Assembly: GCA_015680685.1 (NCBI GenBank)
Contig: MNCI01028947.1
Location: forward strand, 664,160-728,159
Reading direction: 5' to 3'
Source of the DNA: Gnetum montanum
Lineage: Eukaryota; Streptophyta; Gnetopsida; Gnetales; Gnetaceae
DNA: 64,000 nucleotides
Part shown: piece after piece, positions 35,676-46,964 of the stretch
How positions within the stretch are numbered: position 1 is the stretch's first letter
Layout of the letters: each line of letters begins with the position of its first letter
The notes under the pieces: model-generated
What the model saw: the letters and a program-made list of their open reading frames with translations, nothing else
Database searches by the model: none
Told to the model about the DNA's origin: nothing
Position numbers and translations under genes: made by a program

Positions 35676-36234
35676 ACGACTGATATTTTTAGTCATTGTA
35701 GTTTCTAGCACTAGAAGGAGGGCTGAATCACTTTTTAAAACTCTATTTTGGTTGTCTCACATGCTCTTTGCATCGCAGTTGCTAGCTTCAAGCTAGCATA
35801 GATCATAACACCCCTATGAACCTACTGCACGTGTAGTAGTAGCTAGATCTTAGGCTAGTGCAAGTATTGTCTACTAACCTATTGGTGTAGATTGGATCCT
35901 ATAGTTGATCCCCTTGGGATCCCACATAGAAACCCAAATCATACTCATTCCCACTATTAACTAAATTTTTTTCATTTTTAGCTAGAGTGTAGTCATCTCC
36001 AGCATAGCCAGCATAGTCCACTCTCAAATGTGGAGAAAGTTATTAGCCTATTCCCCTCTTTGACATGGAGAGCATAGTTAGCAAAGTACACTCTCTAGCA
36101 TGGAGAGCATAGTTAGTGATGTTAGTTGAGATAGGGTTAATTTCAGCATAGTCAGTGGTGTTAACTAAGATAGGGTCAATTTTAGCAAAGTCCATAGTGT
36201 TTCACAACTAGTAACTTATACAATCCTCTCTTAC
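35676..36234 (+). other. Gypsy 5' leader
   Basis: Between LTR and gag. Contains a GCTAGC-flanked stretch and repeated GGAGAGCATAGTTAG words (about 36.07-36.12 kb) like those of the LTR. No coding signal. Confidence 0.45.
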
Positions 36235-38475
36235 AGCTCAATCTATGATCATGAACCTAGATCAACCTCAGGTATCAATCTCAAACACACTCGACATCTT
36301 GCCCATCCAACAGGAGACTAGGATTGATGAAGCTAGGAGGCTCATAATGGTAGGATGAAGGCAATCCCATAGGTTATGTGGTCAAAACCTAGAATACACT
36401 ACACTAAGCAATGAATAGTACAACTTCATATGCATGAAGATTCAAGCAGGGTTACCTATAGATCACCTTGATATGGATGTAAAATGAAACTATGAGCTAA
36501 TCCACTGGGATGGATAGGAGTATATCCCTTTCTTATTCAATATCATCCCCCTCATGGAGTTCCACCATTGATTGTTAACCTAGTTCATCTGAGCAAGCAA
36601 TTGCAATGTAGGAATAGACTATGAGGAAGCCCTATAGGAGGAAGAGGATGAGTTTGAAGCATGCTTCAAGTGCAAAAGCTCCTTCTATACCATCTTTCAA
36701 TGAGTGATCCCTAGTTTGGTTTCTCCTCAATCTAGTTCACCTATTCTCTTTAAGATGATCATAGCACGAGCATCGCCTTCCCACATCGCTTGGCCTAGGT
36801 CAATGCCTATAATAGCAATGCATCAAACACAGCACACAAATTACAATGCAGTGCTTCCCTTTAACTTACCCTTCATGGCATCATTGCACTCCATTCAACC
36901 ATCTTTACCTATAGTAACCGTATGATCTCAATCGTATGTCCATGCAGGACCTATCTTTAGGCCCCAAATGACTTAGGCATCATATGTTCTACCTATTTCA
37001 TCAGTGCCCTTGGAGTTGGCTCAACCCACACATGTGTTGCTTGCTCCAATCACCATTCATATAGCATAGCCAACACATTAAGCACATTATGCAGTTTTGC
37101 AACCTACAACAAGACCATGGACCACATAGCTAGTAAAATAATAGATAACACATTTAACATAGCTAGCTAGAGAGTCTCAAATCATAAACCGAGCATTTTA
37201 GATGATCCAAAGCTTGAAAATAGGGGTGAAGCAACTCAAAGCTACCTCTTCTAAAACTGTTATAGTGATGGACATCTACAAAGATTAGCTTATAAGTCCT
37301 ATAGTTCCACCTCTAACTCTTCCATGTAGAGTCTCACTATGTTAATTCATCAAATATAATGGTGAGGGAGGCCCCAATGTGCATTTGGTCACATTTAGGT
37401 TAGAGTGCTTATTATTGCAAGCATGTTTGCATGCCATCACACACATTTTCATCATGTCACTGACTAGCAAAGCATTAGATTGGTATCATGCACTACCTAG
37501 AGGCTCTATCTTCTCTTTGAAGGACCTCTTGAGCTAATTCATAACATGCTTCAAATACAATTTGAAGCTAGAGGCCACCTTAGACCAACTAATGCAAGTT
37601 AATAAGGGCCACCTAGAGCTCATGTAGAAGTTCATTCAATGTTGGAGTGCCTTGCTAAATGAAATATGAGAGCTGACAGTTGAAGAACATCTTCCTAGCC
37701 ATTTTCAAGGATGTAGTCAATGACTTTATAAATTGAAAATTATATTACCTGGACCCACAATTCCTAAGCCAAGCCTTTGCTAAAACCAAAAGCATAGAAG
37801 ATGTAGCAAAAGCTAGCAAGGACCTAGCCTATGTGGTCTACAAGAACTAGCGTGCAAGGAGAGACAAAGACAAGTAAAAGAAAAATGCAATGGTGGCAAA
37901 TATAGCCAAAGAAGCCAAAGCAACCAACTAGATGTAGATGACTAGGTATCCCAAAGCCCTGGCTAACAACAAAGCTACCAACTCTAGCACTAAGGCAATA
38001 AACCAGCCTACATGCTTGCTAACTATACTGCAAGTTGTTCAAAGGCCCAACTTTGAGTGCAAGGATTGCTCTAAGTATACCTTGTTGCCACTAAATCCTC
38101 TAGAGTTGCTAAACCAACTACTAAAAGTGAAATGCATCCAATATAAACAAATTTCTAAGAATGCGCACAGAAAACATGATAGATACCATGAGCTACTAAG
38201 AAATACCACTTCAGTAGCATCAAATGAGGCCTTGATCCCAAGACATTTTATGTTGGACTGATTTTACCATTGCCACCAATTGCTCAACCCTAACATGGAA
38301 TTTTCCCTAGCCTTGCAAGATGACCTGTAAAGGATGATCAATAGAGGTGAGCTAGTTCTTGGCACTTCAAACTTGGTTAGGCCTTAGAACTAGTCCATGA
38401 AGGTGTACAATGATCCTCTAAATGTGGATGATGTTGGCTATGTCATAAATGCTATCAAGATTGAAAAGTAGCTAC
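36235..38475 (+). pseudogene. Ty3/gypsy gag relic (fragment B)
   Basis: The frame starts plausibly at an ATG near 36248 (MIMNLDQPQVSISNTLDI). It passes an E-Y-I-P box, an acidic EEDEFEACF block near 36.64 kb and a Gln/Pro/Thr linker, and reaches the gag core at 37.33-37.88 kb. Core words are FIKYNGEGGPNVHLVTF, WYHALPRGSIFSLKDLL and QLMQVNKGHLELM.KFIQ. A C-terminal Lys-rich region and a block that equals the zinc-knuckle-like region of fragment A follow, ending near DDVGYVINAIKIEK at 38.43-38.47 kb. Fragment A continues into protease at this point; here the homology stops. The next gypsy piece in element order is at 33.79 kb on the other strand. Confidence 0.8.
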
Positions 38476-38685
38476 ATATAGGAAATAATAGTAAAAGCCT
38501 CCTTTTAAAAGTAAGATTTACCAAAAAATGATGGTACACCCATTAATTTATCATTACTTTACTACTTAAGATAAACCTTTTGTTAAAAAATTGTAGTAAT
38601 TGATACAAAAAAATAATATGATAAAGGTTATAAAAACTCTATATAGAAGCTTTTAAAAAAATTGTAAGCAATACAAATTTTTTTA
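38476..38685. other. Junction segment
   Basis: AT-rich DNA between the end of gypsy gag and a different gypsy RT on the opposite strand. No motif seen. Confidence 0.4.
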
Positions 38686-39245
38686 TTATCATTTCTTTAT
38701 AACAATATATAAATTTATGCATCATGACATTGTTCATGATATGCATGAATACTGAAGAAGAATTAGTTAATATAAATGGTAAAATCATGAACCCATAATG
38801 TCCATTTCATGTTCTAAATACTATTTGTAGGGCATCCTCTTCTTTGATGCAAATTTGATGGTATCTTAACTTCAGATTATTTTTTAGAATACTTAAGCTT
38901 CTCTCGATTCATCAAACAAATCAACTATGCCAAGGAAGGAATAATTATTTTTCACTATCACATGATTAATTTGTTAATATTCAATGCATAATCTCATGCT
39001 ACCATTCTTCTTCTTGATGAAGAAAACATAAGCATCCTAGGAAGATATACTTAGATGAATTAGACCCTTATCTAATAACTCTTGAAGTTACATCTTTAGT
39101 TTAGCCAACTTAATAGGTGATATCATGCATGGAACTATAGAGATAATTTTAGCACTAGGTTTAAAAGTAATATTAAACTCCACATCATGTCTTAGAGAAA
39201 ACCATATAGCTCTAAAGAAAAGGCATTAAGAAACTCATGAACAAT
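38686..39245 (-). pseudogene. Ty3/gypsy reverse transcriptase relic, chromovirus-like
   Basis: The minus strand reads VEFNITFKPSAKIISI, then LQELLDKGLIHLSIS and DAYVFFIKKKNGSMRLCIEY. INHVIVKNNYSFLGIVDLF, YHQICIKEEDALQIVFRT and GHYGFMILPFILTNSSSVFM follow. This is the N-terminal half of a gypsy RT with the K-K-K-D-G-S-x-R-x-C-I-D-Y-R block of chromovirus-type elements. It differs from the RT at 25-26 kb, which has the N-x-x-T-Y-Q type. The catalytic Y-x-D-D has been lost or lies in the decayed left end. It is a separate insertion, truncated on both sides. Confidence 0.85.
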
Positions 39246-40170
39246 AAGAATCTATTTGATTCCAATAAAACAAAAATGATTATTTGTCACAATTACTAAA
39301 TAGGAACAACCTAAGATAGTGAGACATTATCTAAAATACAAGTTGAATTTTCAATATTTATTTAAAATTGTTCATGATACATATACATAAAAGTTCAAGA
39401 GTATTTATAGATATAGAATAATTGTCATGATGTTTGAAGAGAAACATAACCATTTTTTAAGAGTTTAATAAACCAATGATTAAGATGAGTTGTGTAATGA
39501 TCATATATAACATACATCATTATGACTGTGATATCATCGTAATGTTATAAATAAGAAATCATAACGATAACTTAATATACATATCTTTTGAATAGCAGGC
39601 TTGACAAACATAATAAATCCTTGATCTAATAGCATTTCTTAATTGAAGAAATTACCAATTATTCACTTCCAAATTTAGGCATCCATGGAAAGGCTAATCT
39701 TATTGGCAATGATGGGGTTATTTTTTATAAAAGCTTTTATGTTTTTTATTGCTTTTATTTTAATGATTTTTGTACCCTTGAGTTGGTTGTATCAGTATTA
39801 TTTTTCTATTTGAGTTATAAAGACATGGTTTATCTTTTCCATCATGATTTATAATTTTTTATTTTTAGTTTATGCCTAATGATTATAGATCTAGATTTGC
39901 TTTTTCACCTTAAAAAATAGGAATAGAAAGATTATTTTTAATTTATTTTTACTATGTTCAACAAGCAGCTCTTCAATTTACTCTTGAGGAAGTTACAAAG
40001 GTATTAGAAAGTTCACAGCTGGAAAAATTATAAATTTAGATTAGTTATATGCATAATTATTAGTGGAAAGGATTTTCTATTTATAGAGAAATTTAACATA
40101 AATTAAATTCAAAAATGAAAAAAGGATTAAATCAATAGTGGAAAATTGGCAACACTATCTTATTGTATAA
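39246..40170. other. Unassigned AT-rich DNA
   Basis: No coding signal. It may include the eroded protease/gag part of the minus-strand gypsy RT to the left, but no block could be read. Confidence 0.35.
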
Positions 40171-40179
40171 TGACAAGGA

Positions 40180-41215
40180 TGAAAATAATTTGAATAATTA
40201 TTAAATGATTATTATGAGTAATATGTTTGCAAGTTCTTAGGCACTCTACTAGAAAAGAGAATCAATTCTGTGGCTAAAAGTAACCAAGTTAAGGTAAGGT
40301 GTCAAGCAGGTTTTAGATAAAATAACTCCACTATTGATTACTTAGTTACTCTTATACATTGCATGGAGTTTTCAAAAATGACTAATAAAAATTTTTTTAT
40401 TGGTTTTATTGATTTTGTAAAAGAGTATAGAAAATTGAATAAAATTCTTCCTTCAAATTTTATTGTAGCAACTTAAAGATTGTAAGAGAAAGTAATTATT
40501 AAAATTATAGATAGCAATTTAAAGAAAAAATTTTAATTCTAAAGCAAAATTGATATACCAAGGTTGCACACTTTCTCCAACTCTCTTTCATACCTTTATT
40601 GATAAAATACAAGAATGGTTGTGTAAAAAGAAAGATAGTCATGATACCAAAATTGGATCATAAGTAGTAAATCTTCTTTTATATATAGATGATGCTATCT
40701 TGATCTCCACTACAGTAGAAGATACAAAATATGTTGCAAATTTTAAAAAATTATTGTCATTGATCTGGTATTTAAGTGAATATAGATAAAATTAAATCGA
40801 TGATCCATGGTACAAGAAATACCTATTATAACCTTCATTTTGGAGGTATCAATGTGTAAATAGTAGATTCTTTTAAATATTTGGATCTCATTTATATGGA
40901 AAATTACATGTGGGGGAAGTGCAACAAAGAAAAAATAGTAGATGATTTTAAGTATCTATATGCTTTCAAAAACAAGCACAAGGACTTAAGACTCTAGACT
41001 TGGTAGGTCAAAAATAAATTTTTAAAACTATCATTTATCCTATTGTATTGTATGGATGTGTTTTCTAGGGATCTGTACTTAGTGCTAAAATTTAGAAAGA
41101 TATTGAAAGAGTGCATAAAATGTTTCTTCCTAATGAGTTAAAGGTGAAGATGCAAATAACTTAATGTTATTATGTGGATATGATTTATTATGTTAATAAG
41201 AATAAGTGATGAAGT
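40180..41215 (+). pseudogene. LINE reverse transcriptase relic
   Basis: The plus strand reads QVKVRCQAGFR.NNSTIDYLV (40.28-40.35 kb) and FFIGFIDFVKEYRKL. YQGCTLSPTLFHTFIDKI follows near 40.56-40.61 kb, and LLLYIDDAILISTT with an intact D-D pair near 40.67-40.70 kb. Later come a K-I-K-S-M-I-x-G-type block, IIYPIVLYGCVF and ERVHKMFLP, the last two matching the W-x-x-T-I-x-P-x-L-L-Y-G-x-E-x-W and I-E-x-x-x-x-x-F-L block of LINEs beyond the RT. It covers most of RT plus the downstream connector. Stops are frequent. The fragment may share a family with the relic at 1.3-2.2 kb. Confidence 0.8.
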
Positions 41216-41747
41216 AGCCAAAATTACAAGGCTAGATTACTTTCATTGTAGGAATGTCACCTTGTTTGTAACTACTGTGAGTCATATCTATAGAGGAATG
41301 GTTGAAACTCAAACAAATCATCAAGAAAAAAAATAATTAAATTCAATTCCAAACAAATCCTACACTTATGACTATCACTCATAAGCTAAACCACAAATTC
41401 TCACCCTAACTTGTAACTCAAGTTTAAGAATGGAATTTAATGATTAAATTAACTTTGAATCCATTAAGTAAAAAATGTGATTTTTAAGAAGCATAAGGGA
41501 GATATTGAATATCCTTTGATTCAGCCTTACTATCTTCATAGTGTAGCAATCTCAAGAGCCTAGTAAAGAACTTCCATGATTTGTAGTTGCCACAAGGTTT
41601 AACTAGTCCTTTTGATAACTCTTTGAACAATGTGGAATTACTTCAAATTGACATGGGTTCTCTTGGATATGAATTTTCTTTCTTCCTTGAGTAAGGAGGT
41701 TCCTTTTATACCTAAATAACCATAAATTAATTTGGGAGAATTGATTA
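41216..41747. other. Unassigned DNA
   Basis: No motif seen between the LINE relic and the copia-like LTR. Confidence 0.35.
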
Positions 41748-42793
41748 TGTTAACCTTTTGTTATGTCAAAACCTTAAGGAAAATGGAGAACATAGAATGT
41801 TGTGAATGTGATGATTTTGCAAGGCATGAGTGAGAACTCAAGAAGTGAGAGATGTCATACCAAAGACTACATGGGAAAAATAAGATTGTGGATAACCATG
41901 GGTAAAGATGAAGGCTATAAGTCAAATTAAGGTGCTCTAAAGATTAGGAAGAAGACAAATGAGCAAGAGAAAGCCTCAAGAATCAAAGCTCAAATGTTAA
42001 GAAGACATCTCCAAGGAACAAAATATGTCTTGGTTGAAATGAAGTCTTTCATAGGAATACATCTCTAAAAGATACTCTCTTGATTTAAGATAGATCTTAT
42101 GTAGGCATCCCAACTTTGAAGGAGACATCCACACTAGCCATTAAATAATTGTTGCATGAATTTTGAGGTGTTTTCGGAAACTTTGAGGCTATAAGAAGAC
42201 TTCAATATCTTTGAAATGATGCAAATGTGGTCAACATAAAAGTAATCATCATTTATTCTATAATATTATACTAATGTACTTCATTTTTCTAATCATTTAC
42301 TTGTTTGTTTGTAGAACCATGCTTCAAAGTACAAGGACATATAATTTAAGTTACACATCTTCCTTTTGTTTTTATTTCTCTTTTGTAGTCCTATGAGGTT
42401 GATGTGCTTCTTGTAAGAAGGAATCATAATCAAGCTTGTTGGGATCTTATAGGATTAGTGTTTATGTAGCATCAAAATACTCCAAATCAGAGCTCAATTT
42501 TGTAAAGGTTGTGGGATCCTTGAATCCACATTCTAAGCTTGTTGGGAGCTTGGTAGGTTGAGTAGTTTTGTAGTGACAAAACACTCCATAGTGAAGCTTA
42601 GAGCTTGTATAGGTTGTGGTATCCTTCAAACCACATTTTAGAAAAATAATGTTTAGAAGTGTGCAAGGATTATAGCCTTTGAGTGTGTATTTACTCATGA
42701 TGGGAAACTATGTAAAATTTGGATGTGGTTTTTGTTACTAATCAATTTTTGTTGATGAACTTATTCAACCACCCTTCTAAGTTCTCAATCCTA
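41748..42793 (+). repeat. Copia-like family LTR, copy 2 (5' LTR)
   Basis: Begins TGTTAACCTTTTGTTATG at 41748 and ends close to TTCTCAATCCTA at 42793, length about 1.05 kb. Homologous along its length to copies 1 and 3. Directly afterwards AGTGTTGTCGAACC stands at the place where copy 3 has AGTGGTATTGAAGCC, a decayed tRNA-Met primer-binding site, so this is a 5' LTR. The minus-strand frame at 42462-42698 lies within it and is incidental. Confidence 0.85.
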
Positions 42794-42849
42794 AAGTGTT
42801 GTCGAACCTTGGTACTCTTTATTTTGATGTCAAATTTCAAGAGTGAACT

Positions 42850-43689
42850 ATGGAGGGGACATCTTACATAAATCCATCAATTCTTGATGGATATTCCTTT
42901 GCTTATTGGAAGGCAAGGATGAAATGCTTCTTCAAGTCTATTAAGTTTGAAGTATAAAAGTCCGTCCTTGAAGGCTACACATGACCCATCGACAGTGCAA
43001 CGAAGGCCATTAAGCCCTAGAGTAAGTAAACACAAGAAGAAATAACACTTCTTTGAAGAAGGCTATAAAGGCTTATGGAAAAAAGGAGTAAGAGCTCCAA
43101 TCAACAAAGGCCAAATCAATTCCAGGTAAGGAAAGAGGTAAAAAGTCATTAAGTTCTAATTTTAATTCTTCTTAAATAGAATGTTGGGTATGTAGTGGTG
43201 GAGGCCATGTGGTCTCTAGATGTCCTAGTAATGGTATGTTACAATGGAGGGATAGAAGTGATATGGTTGTGATAAGGACCAACTTCTAATCAAATTGGGA
43301 TGATGAAGAACAAAGTGAAAAAGACGTGGTAGACAATGAAAAAGATTCATGCCTCATTTGTATGGCCCTCCTAGATGATGATGTTGGCACATCAAATGAT
43401 GAATTTGAAAATGATGAAGAAAGGTATAAGCTTTTGTGTAATAAAATTTTATCTTTTCAAAATCTTTTCTCAAATTTAAATAAACAAATAAAAATCAAGA
43501 ATCAAGGCATTTCTTCATTAAATTTAAAGATTTCAAATTTTACAGAAGAAATCTTAGACCTAAGGGATAAGAATGAAAAACTAACCAAGTCTTATGAGTA
43601 AATTAAGGAAGAACTTGTAGATACCAAACTTGTAAATGAAAGGCTAGACAAAGAAAAAGAGTCTCTTCAAATGGTTCTTGGACAAGAAA
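42850..43689 (+). pseudogene. Copia-like gag relic with zinc knuckle (copy 2)
   Basis: The frame reads SILDGYSFAYWKARMKCF near 42.87-42.93 kb, the plant copia gag start (F-x-G-x-N-Y-x-x-W). Next comes FEV.KSVLEGYT, then TQEEITLL, and almost at once a Lys-rich spacer and the zinc knuckle ECWVCSGGGHVVSRC near 43.18-43.22 kb. After it come LICMALLDDD and a 90-codon open run (43326-43601) of coiled-coil type with DEFENDEERYKLL. The roughly 100-200 codons of gag core normally between TQEEI and the zinc knuckle are missing, exactly as in copy 3. Gag ends at 43689 where another LTR begins. Gag would package element RNA. Confidence 0.75.
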
Positions 43690-44295
43690 TGTAACATCCC
43701 ATCCCTAGATTTTATGACAAACATCAAATATACGATATATTGGGCATTATGCATACAAAGAAAATATACCAAATGTGAAATATAAGTGATATTCAACATT
43801 CTGTATAAGTGAAATAATAGGAAAAATGTAGAAAGAGAATGAAATGAATGCTTTATTGATATGGAATAGCATGTCTGAGTCATGCTCTAAGAGTGTTCCT
43901 TTGGGTTTTCTTCCTTTGGCATCTATCCCTTACAGGCAATCCTACACTACCACCATGGTTAGGCTTGTAACTTGGCTAGAATGGATGTCCAATCCACTTC
44001 TTGTCTTACTTCATCTAGCTTCTCGTGACTTGCCTATACCAACTTCACCACTTCATGACTTTCTTGTACCAACTCCACAATTCCATGCTAGCATGACCTC
44101 TAACCCTAAGTATAAATGCCTTAGGGAAAATCCCAAAAGGTTACCTTTAAGAGACAAGTCCATTATTACAACATTCCCTTTGAGGTCTTAATTACAACTA
44201 CCCTTTCAAGTCTTGTTGAGATAACAATAACACTTGTTATGAAGAGACACCATCTTCATTAGTTAGTAGCATCATTGGGGAATAGGGATGTGACA
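43690..44295 (-). repeat. Second LTR family, copy A (3' LTR, minus strand)
   Basis: About 606 bp bounded by TGTAACATCCC and GGGATGTGACA, which are inverted copies of each other as expected for LTR ends. It is homologous to 49261-49832 and partly to 47553-47952. On the minus strand AATAAAGC (about 43846-43853) would be the poly(A) signal. Outside the right end CCTAACGGGGGTATAT on minus (44296-44311) is a purine-rich tract, so the internal region lies to the right. The LTR sits directly in the copia-like gag, so this element inserted into copy 2. Confidence 0.75.
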
Positions 44296-44311
44296 ATATA
44301 CCCCCGTTAGG
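44296..44311 (-). promoter_or_regulatory. Polypurine-like tract of the second LTR family
   Basis: On minus it reads CCTAACGGGGGTATAT immediately before the LTR start TGTCACATCCC. G-rich tracts of this kind precede the 3' LTR in many plant gypsy elements. Confidence 0.5.
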
Positions 44312-44744
44312 TTTCATTCATCCTCAAATGAATCCATATTCTCTATCTTTTTCCAGCTCCAATGCTTTCTTTCAGGATCCTATGCTGTAATAATTTGATT
44401 TCTTCTTTGAACTTGAAGTTATTTCTTGCCTATTTTGTAAACAAAATATATGTGAAAAAAATATGAAAAATTAAATGTTACTTTATTGATACTTACTTCA
44501 TTTTCTAAGATAATGACAAAAGGTGAATTAAAGATTTATCAACGACTAATCACGAATCCTAACCAAGCTCATACAATGTGCAACTTGGATATGGTTACCC
44601 AATTGAAGGCAGGGCAAATTCTTTATCCTCAATTTTTATTATCATAGATATTTTACTTATCTAATTGAAATATAAATTAAAAAATGAATAACATAATAAG
44701 ATCAATCAAATAAAAGTAAGGGTGGGATACTTATTGATCTTGAT

Positions 44745-45885
44745 CAACCTTATGAACTAATGGAAGTAATTGTAATTATACCATAAGTGGTGTATGATCA
44801 GATGTTCTTGTTTGGGATGGCAAGGCTTGATCTTGATTCTTCTCAACTTCTTCTTTAGAAATCAACTCTAGTAAGTTTGTAACTTGAAAGAATCAAACAT
44901 CATACCAAATATAATCCAAAGTCTTAATGAAGAATGTTCTTGACCCATACTCATTAATCATAGTAGAGTAACTAGTAAACTATGGTTATAAACAAGTGTT
45001 ATCCATCAACATCATCTATCCCTGAATTCTAGAGTCTAATTTTTCTACTAAAGATTCAAAGTAAGCAGAATATGCACTCACTAATAGAATTGCATGTTGA
45101 ATTAATGGAAACATCTTCTTCAAGGTAGGTTCATCTTCCAAAGATTTATTTATAGATCAATATTTTAAGAATTGATAAATGTTACTTCCAAATTTTGCAT
45201 TGAAGTCTCCACAAAGAATAAATGGAACTAGATTGGAACAACTTAGGAATAACTTGTTCTTCAAACCTTTTTCTATTTGCTGAATCAAGTATGCTCCTTA
45301 ATGAAGTCTAACATTTGAACATGCTACTTTGGCAATCAAATGTGTATTAACCATGCATACACATCTTCTTGATAGATGAATTTTTAGAATCACTGCCAAG
45401 GCTATGTGATCTTTTAAAAATCTTGACTATTCTTTCTTTCCCATTGCTTGAAGTTCTAGAATTTCAAAAATCATATTTTCTAAACTCGATTCAAATCTTT
45501 GTACTAATTCAAACTTTGCTTCTTTATAAAAGATCACACAACCATCCATGTTGTAATTTCTACAATATGCTAATTTGTATAGCTCAAAAGAAGAACTTTC
45601 ATAAGGACCTTTTTGATTATGAATACCTTTGTATCCCATCTTTTCCAAATCTGGTTGGAAATGATATAGAAATTCCCATGGTAAGACTTCTTGTAAGCAC
45701 AACATATCAGCATCCAAATCTTGTAATTCTATTAAAATGCATGGGTATCAATATTCATGCCAATCTAAGGCGCATGATGGACATAGAAGATATTGTTTCT
45801 CACTCACTAGGGATATTGCAAGCACATTGTATGTTGCACTTTCATTCTCATTCTTGGATTCTTATCTAGATCATTTCTCTTCATG
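44745..45885 (-). pseudogene. CCR4-type deadenylase (EEP nuclease) pseudogene
   Basis: The minus strand encodes most of the exonuclease-endonuclease-phosphatase domain of a plant CCR4 homologue, which removes poly(A) tails from mRNA in the CCR4-NOT complex. Readable in order: TYNVLA, LLCPSCALDWHEY, DADMLCLQEV (45686-45703), GYKGIHNQKG, MDGCVIFYKEAKFELV (about 45.51-45.55 kb), FLKDHIALAVILK, MVNTHL (45338-45352), FILCGDFNA (45198-45219), LLVSAYSAY, TLDYIWY, LLELISKEEVEKN, and TSDHTPL (44791-44802). The Glu, Asp, Asn, Asp/Asn and His motif positions of the active site are all visible. The stretch from LCLQEV to GDFNA is one frame with two stops only, TAG and TAA, where Gln is expected. No intron is evident, so it is probably a processed or element-captured copy. 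The minus-strand open frame 45427-45717 is its middle part; the plus frame 45369-45869 is a shadow. Confidence 0.88.
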
Positions 45886-46678
45886 AATATTATACTCCTT
45901 ATCAAAATAAGATTTTGTGTCTCCATGTTATTTTGCCCTATATTTTGATTGCAAGATGGATTATTATAACCTTTTTTGAATGGTTGAAGATTATTCTATT
46001 TCTTCAACTAATTTTCCAACTAATACATTGATTTATCTTTTAATAGATACATCGATTAATAATCAACTACATCAACTGAATAACTATATTATCTATTTTT
46101 ATAATTATATTATCCAATTTTAGTAATATTTAATGACACCATATAATAATATGTGATTATATTATCTAATTTTAGTAATATATAATTACATTACCTGATT
46201 TTTAGTAATATTTACCTATATTATTTTTCATGACCTTTCTAGCCCTCCTTGAGAACATTGACTTCGACAATGTAACTAATGACATGACATAGTGATTTTA
46301 AGATTATCTACAAAGGCTATGCAATAAATATTAAAGAATAAAAGGTTAAATTTATAATGTCATTAAATTATATAGTGCCCAGATGATAAATTGACCTTAC
46401 CATTGAGTTTAGAAGGATGAAGAATGATAGAAATGACTATTCATATGTTGAAAATGGACATCGTATGCTTGAGTGATGCCAAAATTAAACTTTTTTAAAA
46501 TCTTGGGTTACTATATTGGGCAAGGGGTAAAAAATAATCTTCAAAGGGTGGATCTAACTCCACCATTGAGCTTTGAAGGTTGAAATCTATAGGAAATGAC
46601 TCTTTGTTTACTAAAAAATATTTTCTAAATCAAAAGTTATGGCTTCTAGAGTCTAAGTACTTTGGTGTGAAAAATGAG
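45886..46678. other. AT-rich spacer with local tandem repeats
   Basis: At 46.07-46.22 kb three imperfect units contain ATTATATTATC(C/T)AATTTTAGTAATAT. Nothing coding seen to 46.68 kb. Confidence 0.5.
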
Positions 46679-46732
46679 ACTTCTCGAGAGGTCACCCATC
46701 CTAGTTCTACTCCATAACAAGCATGCTTAATT
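46679..46732 (-). ncRNA. 5S rRNA-derived fragment
   Basis: On the minus strand the words TTAAGCATGCTTG, GAGTAGAACTAGGATGGG and TGACCTC follow in order. They match the 3' half of plant 5S rRNA (TTAAGCGTGCTTG, GAGTAGTACTAGGATGGG, TGACCTC), which includes the internal promoter C box. The 5' half of the gene is not recognisable. Such partial 5S copies are known from Cassandra TRIM elements, whose LTRs carry a 5S promoter, and from dispersed 5S pseudogenes. The flanks do not settle which it is. It lies inside the second LTR-family element, same strand. Confidence 0.7.
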
Positions 46733-46964
46733 GTGTAATTTTTATCTCTTTTGCTACCACTATGCCAACTTCTAATTTTGAAAACCTATTTTGACAAGTT
46801 TCTAATTTAAACTAATTGTTCAATGATGCAAATTTGATTTTTTCTTTAATTAATAAGAATTTTAAATTTTTCAATCATATAACAAAGAATTTTCCATTTC
46901 CTTATGAATGGCAAGAATGGCCATACTAATGTGCCATTTCAAGATCATATGACTTTTGATGGAG
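46733..46964. other. Spacer
   Basis: AT-rich, no feature seen. Confidence 0.4.

Noticed and set aside
45369-45869. 166-codon plus-strand ORF, longest in the window
   Set aside because: It is the antisense shadow of the CCR4-type pseudogene, whose motifs on minus are unmistakable.
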